From Bradyrhizobium sp. SZCCT0231 (GTDB lineage: Bacteria > Pseudomonadota > Alphaproteobacteria > Rhizobiales > Xanthobacteraceae): 64,000 nt of DNA. Below the pieces are notes generated by a model that saw only the letters and a list, made by a program, of their open reading frames with translations, ran no database searches and was not told the origin of the DNA. Both the position numbers and the translations under genes were made by a program. Of this stretch, positions 18,365 to 27,777 are shown one piece after another (within the stretch, counting starts at the first letter, position 1; each line of letters opens with the position of its first letter). The stretch lies in the NCBI RefSeq assembly GCF_018130245.1, contig NZ_JAFCKP010000001.1, forward strand, positions 744,001 to 808,000, read 5' to 3'.

Positions 18365-19858
18365 ATGTTCAGGAAACTATCGATCGTCGCATTTGTTGCT
18401 GCGCTCATCGCGGCGCCTTTGCCGGTGCTGGCGCAGAGCAAGAAGGACAGCGTCGTCATGGGGATGACGCTGGAGCCGCCGGGGCTCGACCCCACCAACG
18501 CCGCCGCGGCTGCGATTGCCGAAGTCACGCTCTACAACATCTATGAGACGCTGACCAAGATCAACGAGGACGGCTCCACCTCTCCGCTGCTGGCGGAGAG
18601 CTGGACCGCCTCGCCCGATCTGAAGACCTATACGTTCAAGCTGCGCAAGGGCGTCAAATTCCACAATGGCGAAGCGTTCGATTCCGCGGCGGTGAAGTTC
18701 TCGTTCGAGCGCAACGCCGCACCGACCAGCACCAACAAGGACAAGAGCCTCTACCAGGCGTTCGAGAAGGTCGAGGCACCTGATGCCGACACGATCGTGA
18801 TCACCATGAAATATGGCGAGCCGAACCTGCCGTTCCTGCTCGGGCAGGCGAGCGGCTCTGTCGTCGAGCCGAAGAGCGCGGCCACGAATGTCACGCAGCC
18901 GGTCGGCACCGGACCCTATCAGCTGGGCGCCTGGGCCAAGGGCTCCTCGATCACGCTCAACAAATGGGCGGACTATCGCAACGCCTCCGGGATCAAGCTG
19001 TCGAAGGTGACAATCCGCTTCATCTCCGATCCGGCCGCCCAGGCCGCAGCGCTGCTCTCAAATGACGTGGACGCATTTCCGCGCATCGCGACCCGCGTCG
19101 TCGCTCAGTTCAAGTCTGATCCGCGCTTCACGGTGCTGATCGGCGGCTCCAGGGCCAAGACCATCGTGGCCATCAACCATCGGAAGAAGCCGCTCGACGA
19201 CGTCCGCGTTCGCCGTGCCATCCTCGCCGCGATCGACCGCAAGGCATTGATCGACGGTGCCGTCGAGGGGTTCGGCACGCCGATCGGCAGCTTCTACACA
19301 CCGGGATCACTCGGTTATGTCGACACCACCGGCGTCAACCCCTACGACCCCGAGAAAGCCAAGAAGCTGCTGACCGAAGCGGGGGTTACCACGCCGCTGG
19401 AATTGTCATTGAAGCTGCCGCCACCGCCCTATGCGCGGCAGGGCGGCGAGATCGTCGCGGCCCAGCTGGCCAAAGTCGGCATCATCGCCAAAATCGAGAA
19501 CGTCGAATGGGCGCAATGGCTGTCGCAGGTGTTCGCCGGCAATGGTCCGCACAATTTCGATCTGACCATCGTCAGCCATGTCGAGCCGTTCGACCTCGTC
19601 AAGATCACGGAGCCCGACTACTATCTCGGCTACAACAACGAGGCCTTCAACGCGCTCTACAAGCAGATCGTCTCGACGCCGGACGAAGCCGCTCGCGCAA
19701 AGCTGCTCGGCGACGCCCAGCGCATGCTGGCGACCGATGCAGTCTCGGCTTACCTGTTCCAGCCGCAATGGCCCACCGTCATCAACAAGAAGCTGAAGGG
19801 CGTCTGGAAAGAAGTCCCGCAGTTCGAGAACGATTTCTCGGCGTGGGCCTGGGAGTAG
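18365..19858 (+). CDS. Extracellular solute-binding protein family 5 (peptide/amide importer)
   Basis: A 497-residue periplasmic binding protein. The signal peptide is MFRKLSIVAFVAALIAAPLP, with cleavage near VLA-QS and no lipobox Cys. The family-5 signature region is LYNIYETLTKINEDGSTSPL followed by AESWTASPDLKTYTFKLRKG; VRRAILAAIDRKALIDGAV is also typical. It is the last gene of the amidase-permease-permease-ATPase-ATPase-SBP operon, 57 bases after the second ATPase, whereas dpp-type operons usually start with it. The ligand is unknown; the leading amidase suggests an amide or short peptide. Confidence 0.9.
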   Translation: MFRKLSIVAFVAALIAAPLPVLAQSKKDSVVMGMTLEPPGLDPTNAAAAAIAEVTLYNIYETLTKINEDGSTSPLLAESWTASPDLKTYTFKLRKGVKFHNGEAFDSAAVKFSFERNAAPTSTNKDKSLYQAFEKVEAPDADTIVITMKYGEPNLPFLLGQASGSVVEPKSAATNVTQPVGTGPYQLGAWAKGSSITLNKWADYRNASGIKLSKVTIRFISDPAAQAAALLSNDVDAFPRIATRVVAQFKSDPRFTVLIGGSRAKTIVAINHRKKPLDDVRVRRAILAAIDRKALIDGAVEGFGTPIGSFYTPGSLGYVDTTGVNPYDPEKAKKLLTEAGVTTPLELSLKLPPPPYARQGGEIVAAQLAKVGIIAKIENVEWAQWLSQVFAGNGPHNFDLTIVSHVEPFDLVKITEPDYYLGYNNEAFNALYKQIVSTPDEAARAKLLGDAQRMLATDAVSAYLFQPQWPTVINKKLKGVWKEVPQFENDFSAWAWE

Positions 19859-19888
19859 GGGCTGCATTGAGGCTGCATCCGTTGGCAT

Positions 19889-19913
19889 GCCCTCTCCGCT
19901 CGTTGGAGAGGGC
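19889..19913 (+). terminator. Hairpin terminator after the amidase/ABC operon
   Basis: Perfect 9-bp stem (gccctctcc, loop gctcgtt, ggagagggc) 30 bases behind the binding-protein stop. It lacks a long T-run, so termination may be weak. It lies at the operon end, before the ~190 bases leading to the next amidase. Confidence 0.55.
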
Positions 19914-20102
19914 AGCTCCAAACAAAAGACCTGAAAAACAACCCCATGCACAGTAGCCGGGCGTAGTCATTTCAATGGCTTGCGCGTTGCGCCGCGCGCG
20001 GTCGAGGCGATGTGCCGAGACGTTGACCCGTCGGGCAAAACACTGGCATGATGCCATCGTCGCGGTCTCGTGGTCAGGGACGCGCCGTCAGGCGAGGCAG
20101 CC

Positions 20103-21725
20103 GTGCAGAAGCCATCCCGCCGCGATGCCGGCATCGCCGCGGCGCCGATCTCCCTAGAGCTCGATCATGCGTCAATGAGCGATATCGCTCATGCTTTGGC
20201 CAGTGGGCATGTCACTGCCACAGCGTTGGTCAAAGCCTATCTCGCGCGCATTGCCGCCTACGACCGCGACGGGCCCAAGCTCAACGCGGTGCGCGCACTC
20301 AATCCCGATGCGCTCGCGGTCGCGGGCAAGCTCGACGGCACCAAGCCCTCGGCCAAGCGGCCGCTGGCGGGCATTCCGATCCTGGTGAAGGACAATATCG
20401 CGACGGGCGATGAGCAGCCGACCACGGCGGGCTCGCTGGCGCTGGAAGGTGCGCGCGCCCGGGACGATGCGACGATCGTCAAGCTGCTACGGAACGCCGG
20501 CGCGGTGATCCTCGGCAAGGCGAACCTGACCGAGTTTTCCAACATGCTCGCGATCGACATGCCCCACGGCTACTCGTCGCTGGGCGGTCAGGTGAAGAAC
20601 CCCTATGCGCCAACGCTGGTCGACGATCACGGCAACCCGATCGTATCCCCGGGAGGCTCGAGCGCGGGTTCGGCGGTCGCGGTGGCGGCAGGTTTGTGTG
20701 CGGCCTCGGTCGGCACGGAGACCTCGGGCTCGCTGCTGTTCCCGGCCAGCCAGAATGGCGTCGTCACCGTGAAGCCGACGGTCGGGCTGATCAGCCGTGC
20801 CGGCATCGTGCCGATCGCGCATAGCCTGGACACCGCGGGGCCCATGACACGCAACGTGCGCGATGCGGCGCTGCTCCTCAACGTGCTGGCGGCAAAGGAC
20901 CCGCTCGACCCGGCGACGCAAGAGCAGCGACGGCCCGCCGATTACACCGACGGCCTCAGCGCTGACGCCATGAAAGGCGCGCGTATCGGCGTGCCGAGCG
21001 ACCCGGCCGACCCGCTGAACGATCCATTCTACCGCAAGCTGCCACCCAAAGGAGCGGAGGCGATGGCCGAGGCGATCAAGGTGCTGGAGGATCTCGGCGC
21101 CGCGATCGTGCGCGCCAGCATGCCGACCGCCGGCTGGATGAGCGGACCAGGTACGATCATGGCCGTGCTCAACCGCAATCCGCTGAGCCCTAACAAGGGC
21201 AATGCAGTCACGCAGCGGATCGTCTTTCTCTACGAGCTGAAGCGAGATCTCAACCTCTACCTGCGGGACTGGGCGACCAACACCGCCATCAAGACCATGG
21301 CCGACATCGTGGCCTTCAACGCGGCGAATGCAGGCAAGGCGCTCCGTTTCGGCCAGGACCTGTTCCTCGCCGCCGACCTCACCCGGGGCGACTTGCGCGA
21401 ACGCGAGTACAAGTCGGCACTTGCCATGGACCTGCTCAGCGCCCGGACCCGCGGCATGGATGCCTACATGAACCGGCACAAGCTGGACGCTGTGCTGTTT
21501 CCCGGCAGCCCAGGCGCCGCAATCGCCGCCAGGGCAGGCTATCCCAGCGTCATGGTGCCGTGCGGCTTCGTCGCCGGGGTCGACGGCAAGGACACGCCCG
21601 ACTATCCGCTCGGCGTCACCTTCGCAGGCCGCGCGTGGAGCGAGCACAAGCTGCTGCGTCTGGCCTACGCCTATGAGCAGGCCTCCGATATGCGCAAGCC
21701 GCCGCCCGGCTTGCCGGCGCTCTAG
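20103..21725 (+). CDS. Amidase-signature family hydrolase (second amidase)
   Basis: A ~540-residue amidase-signature protein, a different subtype from the one at 12926. The catalytic Lys is in IPILVKDNIATGD and the Ser-cis-Ser region is SPGGSSAGSAVAVAAG and GTETSGSLLFPASQNGVVTV. The first ~25 residues are poorly conserved; I chose the GTG at 20103 (preceded by gcgagg), but a GTG at 20070 is also open. No secretion signal was recognised. It follows the ABC operon in the same direction after a hairpin, so it may be separately transcribed. The length and the SLLFPAS region resemble bacterial amidases annotated as Asp/Glu-tRNA amidotransferase A-like or peptide amidases. Substrate unknown. Confidence 0.82.
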   Translation: MQKPSRRDAGIAAAPISLELDHASMSDIAHALASGHVTATALVKAYLARIAAYDRDGPKLNAVRALNPDALAVAGKLDGTKPSAKRPLAGIPILVKDNIATGDEQPTTAGSLALEGARARDDATIVKLLRNAGAVILGKANLTEFSNMLAIDMPHGYSSLGGQVKNPYAPTLVDDHGNPIVSPGGSSAGSAVAVAAGLCAASVGTETSGSLLFPASQNGVVTVKPTVGLISRAGIVPIAHSLDTAGPMTRNVRDAALLLNVLAAKDPLDPATQEQRRPADYTDGLSADAMKGARIGVPSDPADPLNDPFYRKLPPKGAEAMAEAIKVLEDLGAAIVRASMPTAGWMSGPGTIMAVLNRNPLSPNKGNAVTQRIVFLYELKRDLNLYLRDWATNTAIKTMADIVAFNAANAGKALRFGQDLFLAADLTRGDLREREYKSALAMDLLSARTRGMDAYMNRHKLDAVLFPGSPGAAIAARAGYPSVMVPCGFVAGVDGKDTPDYPLGVTFAGRAWSEHKLLRLAYAYEQASDMRKPPPGLPAL

Positions 21726-21732
21726 ACTTCAC

Positions 21733-21754
21733 TGCTCGCGCTTGTCTGCGAGCA
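21733..21754 (+). terminator. Hairpin after the second amidase
   Basis: Perfect 7-bp stem (tgctcgc, loop gcttgtct, gcgagca) beginning eight bases after the amidase stop. No T-run; a weak terminator at best. Confidence 0.45.
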
Positions 21755-21932
21755 AGTGCTCGGGGTGCGCATGTACCGACAAATCGGATGTCTGCTTTCT
21801 CAGGTAGAGCGGACACGTGGTCCCGCCCGCGGAAGGTCGCCTTGTGACCCTAAGCGGACCTTTCAATGCGATGTATTCCATTTATCGGCTCGAAACGACC
21901 TCCAGCTAAGTCTTGCCCTGTAGAGGTGCCCC

Positions 21933-22727
21933 TTGGGATTTACGAGTAACGTCTACGTCGATGTTCTGATTTATCAGCTTCCACTCTATGCTGTCGTCGT
22001 GGGGTGCGGCTACGCTTCCTGGCTCGCAGTCAACCGGCGAAAGCATTTGCTCGCCCTATTTCTTGCCGTGGCAGCCATTTTTCCCCTCGTGAGCTACGTC
22101 TATGCCATCGCCGATGCCCGTTTTGTGGCTCCTAACGCGCGTAAGGCTGAGGTGGCATCTTGGCCACGGGAGAGGATCACTCCCGATAATAGGCCTCACG
22201 TATTTCTCACTACATGGATGAACTTCGGCGGTTCAATCGCGAAAGTGCTGGTTGAACTTGCTCGTTTCGAGAGAGCCTACGGATTGATTGGTGATGATTG
22301 GTACTCTTTCGAACGAGTAGCAGGTTCCGCATGCGCCGAGCCTCACTACAATGCGCTGTCGCTCTATCGCCAAGACCAGGTTCGCAAATCAACCGCATGC
22401 GTCTCTGTTACAAAAGTTGGACGTCGGTTCGATAGTTTTCCGCAAATCGCGGAGCCACACCTGCGTTTGCTGACCGATGAGGCCGCCCCGTCACGCGACC
22501 AAAACGGCGGAAGGGTCTATAGCAGCAGCACTCTGGAGCTTAGACTGGTTTCAAGTGATCACAATAATCTCGTTTCCTTCTGGGAAGCCCCTTATTTCGA
22601 TGCTCCTGCGTTCCCGCCGATATTCATGTATCGAGACATGGACTGGTCAAGAGAGTCCTTCCGGGCTGAGCACTTACCCCATCCCGAACCAATCAAGTTC
22701 GTCTTAGACGCTCTTGGCAACACCTAG
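21933..22727 (+). CDS. Membrane-anchored protein of unknown function
   Basis: I do not recognise this 264-residue protein. The TTG at 21933 has a good ribosome site (tagagg) at the right distance. Two hydrophobic segments near the N-terminus (IYQLPLYAVVVGCGYASWLA and HLLALFLAVAAIFPLVSYVY) are followed by a ~200-residue soluble part, probably periplasmic. Base composition is clearly lower in GC, with more A/T at third codon positions than in neighbouring genes, which suggests recent acquisition. It stands alone between an amidase (same strand) and the cyclase gene (opposite strand). The 230 bases behind it hold no gene that I can see. Confidence 0.6.
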   Translation: MGFTSNVYVDVLIYQLPLYAVVVGCGYASWLAVNRRKHLLALFLAVAAIFPLVSYVYAIADARFVAPNARKAEVASWPRERITPDNRPHVFLTTWMNFGGSIAKVLVELARFERAYGLIGDDWYSFERVAGSACAEPHYNALSLYRQDQVRKSTACVSVTKVGRRFDSFPQIAEPHLRLLTDEAAPSRDQNGGRVYSSSTLELRLVSSDHNNLVSFWEAPYFDAPAFPPIFMYRDMDWSRESFRAEHLPHPEPIKFVLDALGNT

Positions 22728-22958
22728 AGCCGGCGAATTTCCGACAGCATCGAACCGCAGCCGGTGCCAACCCTATGTTCTGCTTCTGGCCCGTAGCAGA
22801 CCGTGCCCGCCGCCCGTCGACGGTCCGGTGGCGCGTCAGCAGCATGTCCGCTTTGCGCCACAACAGACCGGTTCGGCCAGGTAGCACTTTGACCCCAAAG
22901 CATGCGAAAGCTCTGTCTTGTCCGGAACCTAGATCGCGCGGTTACTGCGGTAACTTCG

Positions 22959-25900
22959 TCACAAGTCTGCTAGCACCTTGCGAGCTTCCACGAGATCGCG
23001 CGTTTCTAAGCCCTCGCTGAACCAGCTGTAGATCGGCACAAGAGCGTCGCGCGCCTCTCGCCGCATGCCGCGTGACGCTTGCAGCCTGGCGCGCGCAATG
23101 CTTGCGCGAAGCTCGGGCAACTTTGCTCCCTGGGCCGCGGCGATTTTGATCGCAGTCTCGAACTCCGCGTCCGCTTGATTTCCCGCCTGTTCCCCGACTG
23201 TCAGCAACAGCAGTTCACCGCGCTCCCGGTGAAGCTCGACGGCGCACCAGCTCTCGAGACTTGCGTCCGCAATTGCGACCGCTTCGTCGATGATCCGAAG
23301 CCCGGTCGTGGCGTTTCCGGCCTTGCGATGAAGCGCGGCGAGCAAACCAAGATGGTGCGGAATGCGTAGTCCCGCGCTGGTTCGCCGGAGATCCTCAAGC
23401 CCAGCGTCAAAGTCCGCAAGACCTTCTTCAAGCCTGCCGGATTCAGCGATCGCCCAGGCGCGAACGAGGCTGGCCCATGCACCATAGTAGTCGAAGCGGT
23501 ACTCGGTGCAGATGTCGCGTGACTCTGCAGCAGCCCTCAGTGCGGCATCGGGCTCTTGCCTGAATTGATATAGCATCGCCAGATAGTTGAGCGCGAGCGC
23601 GATGCTGAATGGATGTGAAATCTCACGCGCGACGGCGAGCCCTTTCTCAGCAATCCCAAGGCTACGAACGGGGTACCCGAGATGCCAGTCGCAATGGCTC
23701 ATATAGGCGCGGCAGAATACGCTCATATCAATTCCGTAGACCTCGGAATAATAGCGGCCGCGGTATTCGCCGGCTTGTGCGCTTCTGTCGAGCCGGTCGC
23801 GTGAGACTTGAAACTGGCCGAGGTGGAACGAGAGCACTCCCGCAAGGTGATCGGCTTCGGCTTGACGTACGGGATCACCGCTCCGTTTCGCGAGCGCCTC
23901 CGTCTCCTCAACGAGACTTGTGACCTCGCGCAGGTTGGCGCGCACGTGATAGACGTGGCCGAGCCCCTTCAACGCGGCGGAGAGATCAGCCTCGCTCTGC
24001 AGCTCGCGGCTGAGCTCCTGTGCGCGCTGGAACGCCGCTTCTGCCTCGCGTGAAGCAAATCCTTTAGTTGCAATCAGTGGGCCGCCGAGCCCAAGCTGCA
24101 GGGCAACTTCGAAGCGCGAGCGTGATGCTCCGGGAGGAAGTGCTTGGGCGCAATCGAGCCCTGATCTCAGATGGGCAATTGCCTCCATATTCGCCGATCG
24201 GGTGGCTGCGAGGCGACCGGCCCTTATCCAGTATGGAATGGCCTTCTCGGCCAATCCCGCCTCGCCAAAGTGACGGGCGACCAGCTCCGGCTGCGCCTCG
24301 ACAAGTTGCGGAAAGACCGCTTCGATCGATGTGGCAATCCGCGCGTGCAGCTCCTGGCGGCGCCGCTTGAGCAGGCTTTCGTAGGCGGCATCGCGCACCA
24401 GAGCATGCTTGAAGACATAGGTAGCGGCAGGCGCGAGACCGCGGCGGAAAACGAGCTCTGCCGCTACCAGGCGGTCAAGCGCCGCAGTGAGCTCCCCCGC
24501 TGGCATCGAAACGACCGCAGCAAGCAATTCGTGATCGAACTCGCGGCCGATACAGGCTCCGATCTGAGCGACCTCCTTGACTGGAGCAAGACGGTCAAGC
24601 CGCGCCATCAACGAATCGTGCAGCGTCGCCGGGATCGCCAAGGACGGGAATGCGCCGGCGAGGACGTAGCGAGCGCCGGTGTAGCGGAGGATCCCGGCTT
24701 CAAGAACGGCTTTCGTGAGCTCCTCGGTAAAGAGCGGCACACCCTCGGTCCGCGCCAGAATCTGGTCGAGGACCTCGGCTGGAAGCGATTTGCCTTCGGT
24801 GATCCGGTCGACGAGTACAACCACCTGCGCCTGTGGCAGGCGGTTTAGCATGAGCAACGTGACGTGCGGAAACCGGGTCCATGGCGGCGGGAGCTCCGGG
24901 CGGAATGTGGCGACGACCAGCACTGGCAGGTCCTGAAGACGATCCACGATCTGGTCGAACAGCTCGCGCGAGGTGGGATCGAGCCAGTGCGCATCTTCAA
25001 GCACCATCAGCACCGGGCCGCGAGCGGCAAGTCGATCGAGTCGGGCCAGGAATGTGCGGAACAGGAGAGCCTTCCTTTGCTGCGGCGACATTTCTGACTG
25101 GCTGCTCGGCCTCTCATTTGGAATGCCGAGCAGATCGGCCATAAGCTGGATTGCATCGCTAGACAGCCCTTCGCCGTTTTCGCCAAGGAGTAACTCGAGG
25201 CGCTTGAGCCGTGTTTCTGCGGCATCCTCAGGTGCGAACCGCGCCTCCCGCTCGAGCTGCGAGATGAAGGGAAAGAGGGGACTGTTCAGGTGATGCGGCG
25301 AACAGGCGTAGCTAACCAGCGTGATTTGTTCGTCCTGTAGCCGTTCTCGCAGCGCGAGCACCAATCGCGATTTTCCGATTCCTGGCTCGCCAAAAATCAA
25401 GACGACCTGTCCAGCCCGTCCTTTGGCAAGCTGCCACCGTGACAGCATCAAATCGAGCTCCTCGCTGCGCCCGACGAGTGGCGTGATGTGGGCTCCGTGC
25501 AAAGCCTCGAACCTGCTTTCTGCCCGGCCTTCGCCGATGACCCGCCAAGCTTGCACCGGCTCGGCAAAGCCCTTGAGCCGAAGGGAACCGAGCTCAACAA
25601 ATTCGAAGAGATCGCCGACCAGACGGCGCGTGCTGTCGGCGATAACGACCGTACCAGGCTCCGCAACCTGTTGCAGACGGGCCGCGAGATTAGGCGTCTC
25701 CCCAGTGACCGCTTCCTCCTTCGCAGCACCTTCCCCGAGCAGATCACCCACCACGACAAGCCCGGTGGCGATGCCGACGCGCGCTGCCAGCAGGCCTCCT
25801 GCGCCTGACGACATGCCGCTAACGGCTGTTGCGACCGCAAGTCCCGCCCGGACAGCTTGCTCTGCCGCATCTTCGCTTGCGCGCGGCCAGCCGAAATAGG

Positions 25901-26288
25901 CCTGCACTCCGTCTCCCAGAAACTTCGCGACGTGGCCCTCCAGTCGCGCAATCTCTCCCGCCACCGTGTTGGAGTAGGCCCGCATGACCTCGCGCAGCTC
26001 CTCGGGATCGAGACGGCGGCTGAGGTCGGTCGAGCCGACGAGGTCGACGAACATGAGCGTGAGCTGACGGCGCTCGACCGACGCGGGGGGCCGCGCCGCC
26101 GCCAGGTCCGCTGGTAGCAGGCCGATTGCATCGAGAAGCTTCCGCCGGTGGCCGACAGCCTGGACTCCAATCTCCTTGAGATCTTCAGCCGTCAGGTGGG
26201 GCAGGATCTCAAGGTCAACACCGTTGTCGCGAAACGTCTGCTCATAGGATTGCAGGCCCAGGCTGCGCAGCCATTCTCCGATATCCAA
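22959..26288 (-). CDS. SAM / class III nucleotide cyclase / AAA ATPase / TPR signalling protein
   Basis: A 1109-residue cytoplasmic protein. Residues 1-62 are a SAM domain (WLRSLGLQSYEQTFRDNGVD). Residues ~72-250 are a class III adenylate/guanylate cyclase domain with both metal-binding Asp (D82 in MFVDLVGSTD, D126 in FLGDGVQAYFG) and the catalytic Asn/Arg pair (N200, R204 in PNLAARLQ), so it should be active. Residues ~268-640 are an AAA/STAND-type ATPase (PLVGRSEELD, Walker A GEPGIGKSR, Walker B VLMVLEDAHWLD). The remainder is TPR-like helical repeats. The start is TTG 26288, with ggagacgaag upstream; it follows the flavin oxidase gene by 46 bases, so they are likely co-transcribed. The domain order is common in rhizobial genomes; the signal sensed is unknown. 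Confidence 0.88.
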   Translation of the reverse strand: MDIGEWLRSLGLQSYEQTFRDNGVDLEILPHLTAEDLKEIGVQAVGHRRKLLDAIGLLPADLAAARPPASVERRQLTLMFVDLVGSTDLSRRLDPEELREVMRAYSNTVAGEIARLEGHVAKFLGDGVQAYFGWPRASEDAAEQAVRAGLAVATAVSGMSSGAGGLLAARVGIATGLVVVGDLLGEGAAKEEAVTGETPNLAARLQQVAEPGTVVIADSTRRLVGDLFEFVELGSLRLKGFAEPVQAWRVIGEGRAESRFEALHGAHITPLVGRSEELDLMLSRWQLAKGRAGQVVLIFGEPGIGKSRLVLALRERLQDEQITLVSYACSPHHLNSPLFPFISQLEREARFAPEDAAETRLKRLELLLGENGEGLSSDAIQLMADLLGIPNERPSSQSEMSPQQRKALLFRTFLARLDRLAARGPVLMVLEDAHWLDPTSRELFDQIVDRLQDLPVLVVATFRPELPPPWTRFPHVTLLMLNRLPQAQVVVLVDRITEGKSLPAEVLDQILARTEGVPLFTEELTKAVLEAGILRYTGARYVLAGAFPSLAIPATLHDSLMARLDRLAPVKEVAQIGACIGREFDHELLAAVVSMPAGELTAALDRLVAAELVFRRGLAPAATYVFKHALVRDAAYESLLKRRRQELHARIATSIEAVFPQLVEAQPELVARHFGEAGLAEKAIPYWIRAGRLAATRSANMEAIAHLRSGLDCAQALPPGASRSRFEVALQLGLGGPLIATKGFASREAEAAFQRAQELSRELQSEADLSAALKGLGHVYHVRANLREVTSLVEETEALAKRSGDPVRQAEADHLAGVLSFHLGQFQVSRDRLDRSAQAGEYRGRYYSEVYGIDMSVFCRAYMSHCDWHLGYPVRSLGIAEKGLAVAREISHPFSIALALNYLAMLYQFRQEPDAALRAAAESRDICTEYRFDYYGAWASLVRAWAIAESGRLEEGLADFDAGLEDLRRTSAGLRIPHHLGLLAALHRKAGNATTGLRIIDEAVAIADASLESWCAVELHRERGELLLLTVGEQAGNQADAEFETAIKIAAAQGAKLPELRASIARARLQASRGMRREARDALVPIYSWFSEGLETRDLVEARKVLADL

Positions 26289-26334
26289 CTTCGTCTCCGT
26301 AGCCCCCTCGATTACGGATCCCCTCCTCCTCTTA

Positions 26335-27777
26335 TCAGGCGGCCGATCGCTGTGCGGCGGCCGGCCTGACGTTCTGGTTTAGCCTGAACAGGTTGCCGGG
26401 ATCGTACTTGGCCTTCAGCGCGGCAAGACGAGCGTAGTTCGGGCCATAGGCGCCGGCTACACGATCGGTCTCGTCCTCCGGCATGAAGTTGACGTAGACG
26501 CCGCCGGTTGCGTGAGGCGCGGTCTCAGTAAAGAGCTCGCGCGCCCAGGCGATCGAACGTTGCTCATCCGCCGGATCGCGCCATCGCGTGTGAACGTTCA
26601 TGACATACTTCGCATCGCGGTGAGGGAATGCCGTGGCGTCGACGGCCATGCGACTGGTGGCGCCACCAAGCTGACCGATGAAAATCTCGCATTCCGCGGT
26701 CGGCAGGCTTGTCGTATGGCTTGCCAGCGTGTCGAGGAGGCCATCGTTCAGCTCAACGAAATTGTGCGACTTCCAGTAATTATAGGCGCCGGGCGTGAGC
26801 AGTGGGTCAAACGCGGTCTGCCAAGCCGCGAAGGGTTGCATGCCGATCACGTCGGCGATCGGCTCTCCGAGGGCGCGCAACGGCTCCAATGCACGCTTGC
26901 CTTCGTTCTCATCTCCCGTGTAGCAGACGGCGAACGCGACAATCTCCTTGCCGTGAACCTCGGCTGGCAAGAACGGCAGCGGCGGCGCCTGCCTCAGCAC
27001 CACCCACACCGTTAGTTCGTCGGGCGCCTTGGCGGCGACGTCGCGATAACCCGCGAGCAGCTCCTTCGCCCGCGCAAAGGGATGGATGATGAGGCCGGCC
27101 AGAACCATTGGGCCAACAGGATGCAGGCGGAACTCGAACGAACTCACCACCCCGAAATTGGCTCCGCCTCCGCGGAGCGCCCAGAACAGGTCGGTATTCT
27201 CGGCGATGCTCGCCCGAACAAGCTCGCCTTCGGCCGTCACCACGTTCGCCGAGATCAGATTGTCGGCGGCAAGCCCGAACTTGCGGCTGAGCCACCCAAA
27301 GCCACCGCCCAGTGTCAATCCCGCAACGCCGGTCGTCGAGTTGATCCCGAGCGGGGTCGCGAGGCCGAATGCCTGCGCCTCCTTGTCGAAGTCGCCAAGC
27401 GTCGCGCCCGGCTCTACTTGCGCGGTGCGGTGAAATGGATCAACCCTGACGGAGCGCATGAGCGAAAGATCAATTAAGAGCCCGCCGTCACAAACAGCAT
27501 TGCCCGAGATGTTATGGCCGCCGCCGCGTACGGCGATCAAGAGGCCATGCGCAAGGGCAAAGCGTACAGCACGAATGATGTCAGCGGCCCCTCTGCAGCG
27601 CACGACCGCGCCTGGGTAGCGATCGATCATTGCATTCCAGATCGTGCGTGCTTCATCATAACCGGGCTCCTCGGCCAGACAGACGTTGCCTCGCAAGGTT
27701 TGGCGAAAGGCAGCAATTGCATCGCTTTCAAGCGTAATCGCCCCGCCCTGCAGCGAGGCCAGCCGGATCTCCGTCAT
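26335..27777 (-). CDS. FAD-linked oxidase, BBE (berberine-bridge) family
   Basis: A 480-residue flavoprotein. The FAD-binding type-4 domain includes IAVRGGGHNISGNAVCDG, whose His is the covalent 8-alpha attachment site, and VAGLTLGGGFGWLSRKFG. The second covalent site, a Cys in many plant-type enzymes, is replaced here (FGLAADN). The C-terminal BBE motif is YNYWKSHNF...YGPNYARLAALKAKYD. The ATG at 27777 is preceded by ggaggag. Enzymes of this family oxidise sugars, alcohols or alkaloids with O2 or an electron carrier; the substrate cannot be told. It precedes the cyclase gene in a probable two-gene operon. Confidence 0.87.
   Translation of the reverse strand: MTEIRLASLQGGAITLESDAIAAFRQTLRGNVCLAEEPGYDEARTIWNAMIDRYPGAVVRCRGAADIIRAVRFALAHGLLIAVRGGGHNISGNAVCDGGLLIDLSLMRSVRVDPFHRTAQVEPGATLGDFDKEAQAFGLATPLGINSTTGVAGLTLGGGFGWLSRKFGLAADNLISANVVTAEGELVRASIAENTDLFWALRGGGANFGVVSSFEFRLHPVGPMVLAGLIIHPFARAKELLAGYRDVAAKAPDELTVWVVLRQAPPLPFLPAEVHGKEIVAFAVCYTGDENEGKRALEPLRALGEPIADVIGMQPFAAWQTAFDPLLTPGAYNYWKSHNFVELNDGLLDTLASHTTSLPTAECEIFIGQLGGATSRMAVDATAFPHRDAKYVMNVHTRWRDPADEQRSIAWARELFTETAPHATGGVYVNFMPEDETDRVAGAYGPNYARLAALKAKYDPGNLFRLNQNVRPAAAQRSAA

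Noticed and set aside
20487-21647. 386-codon minus-strand open frame opposite the second amidase
   Set aside because: No recognisable family; the plus strand carries full amidase-signature motifs.
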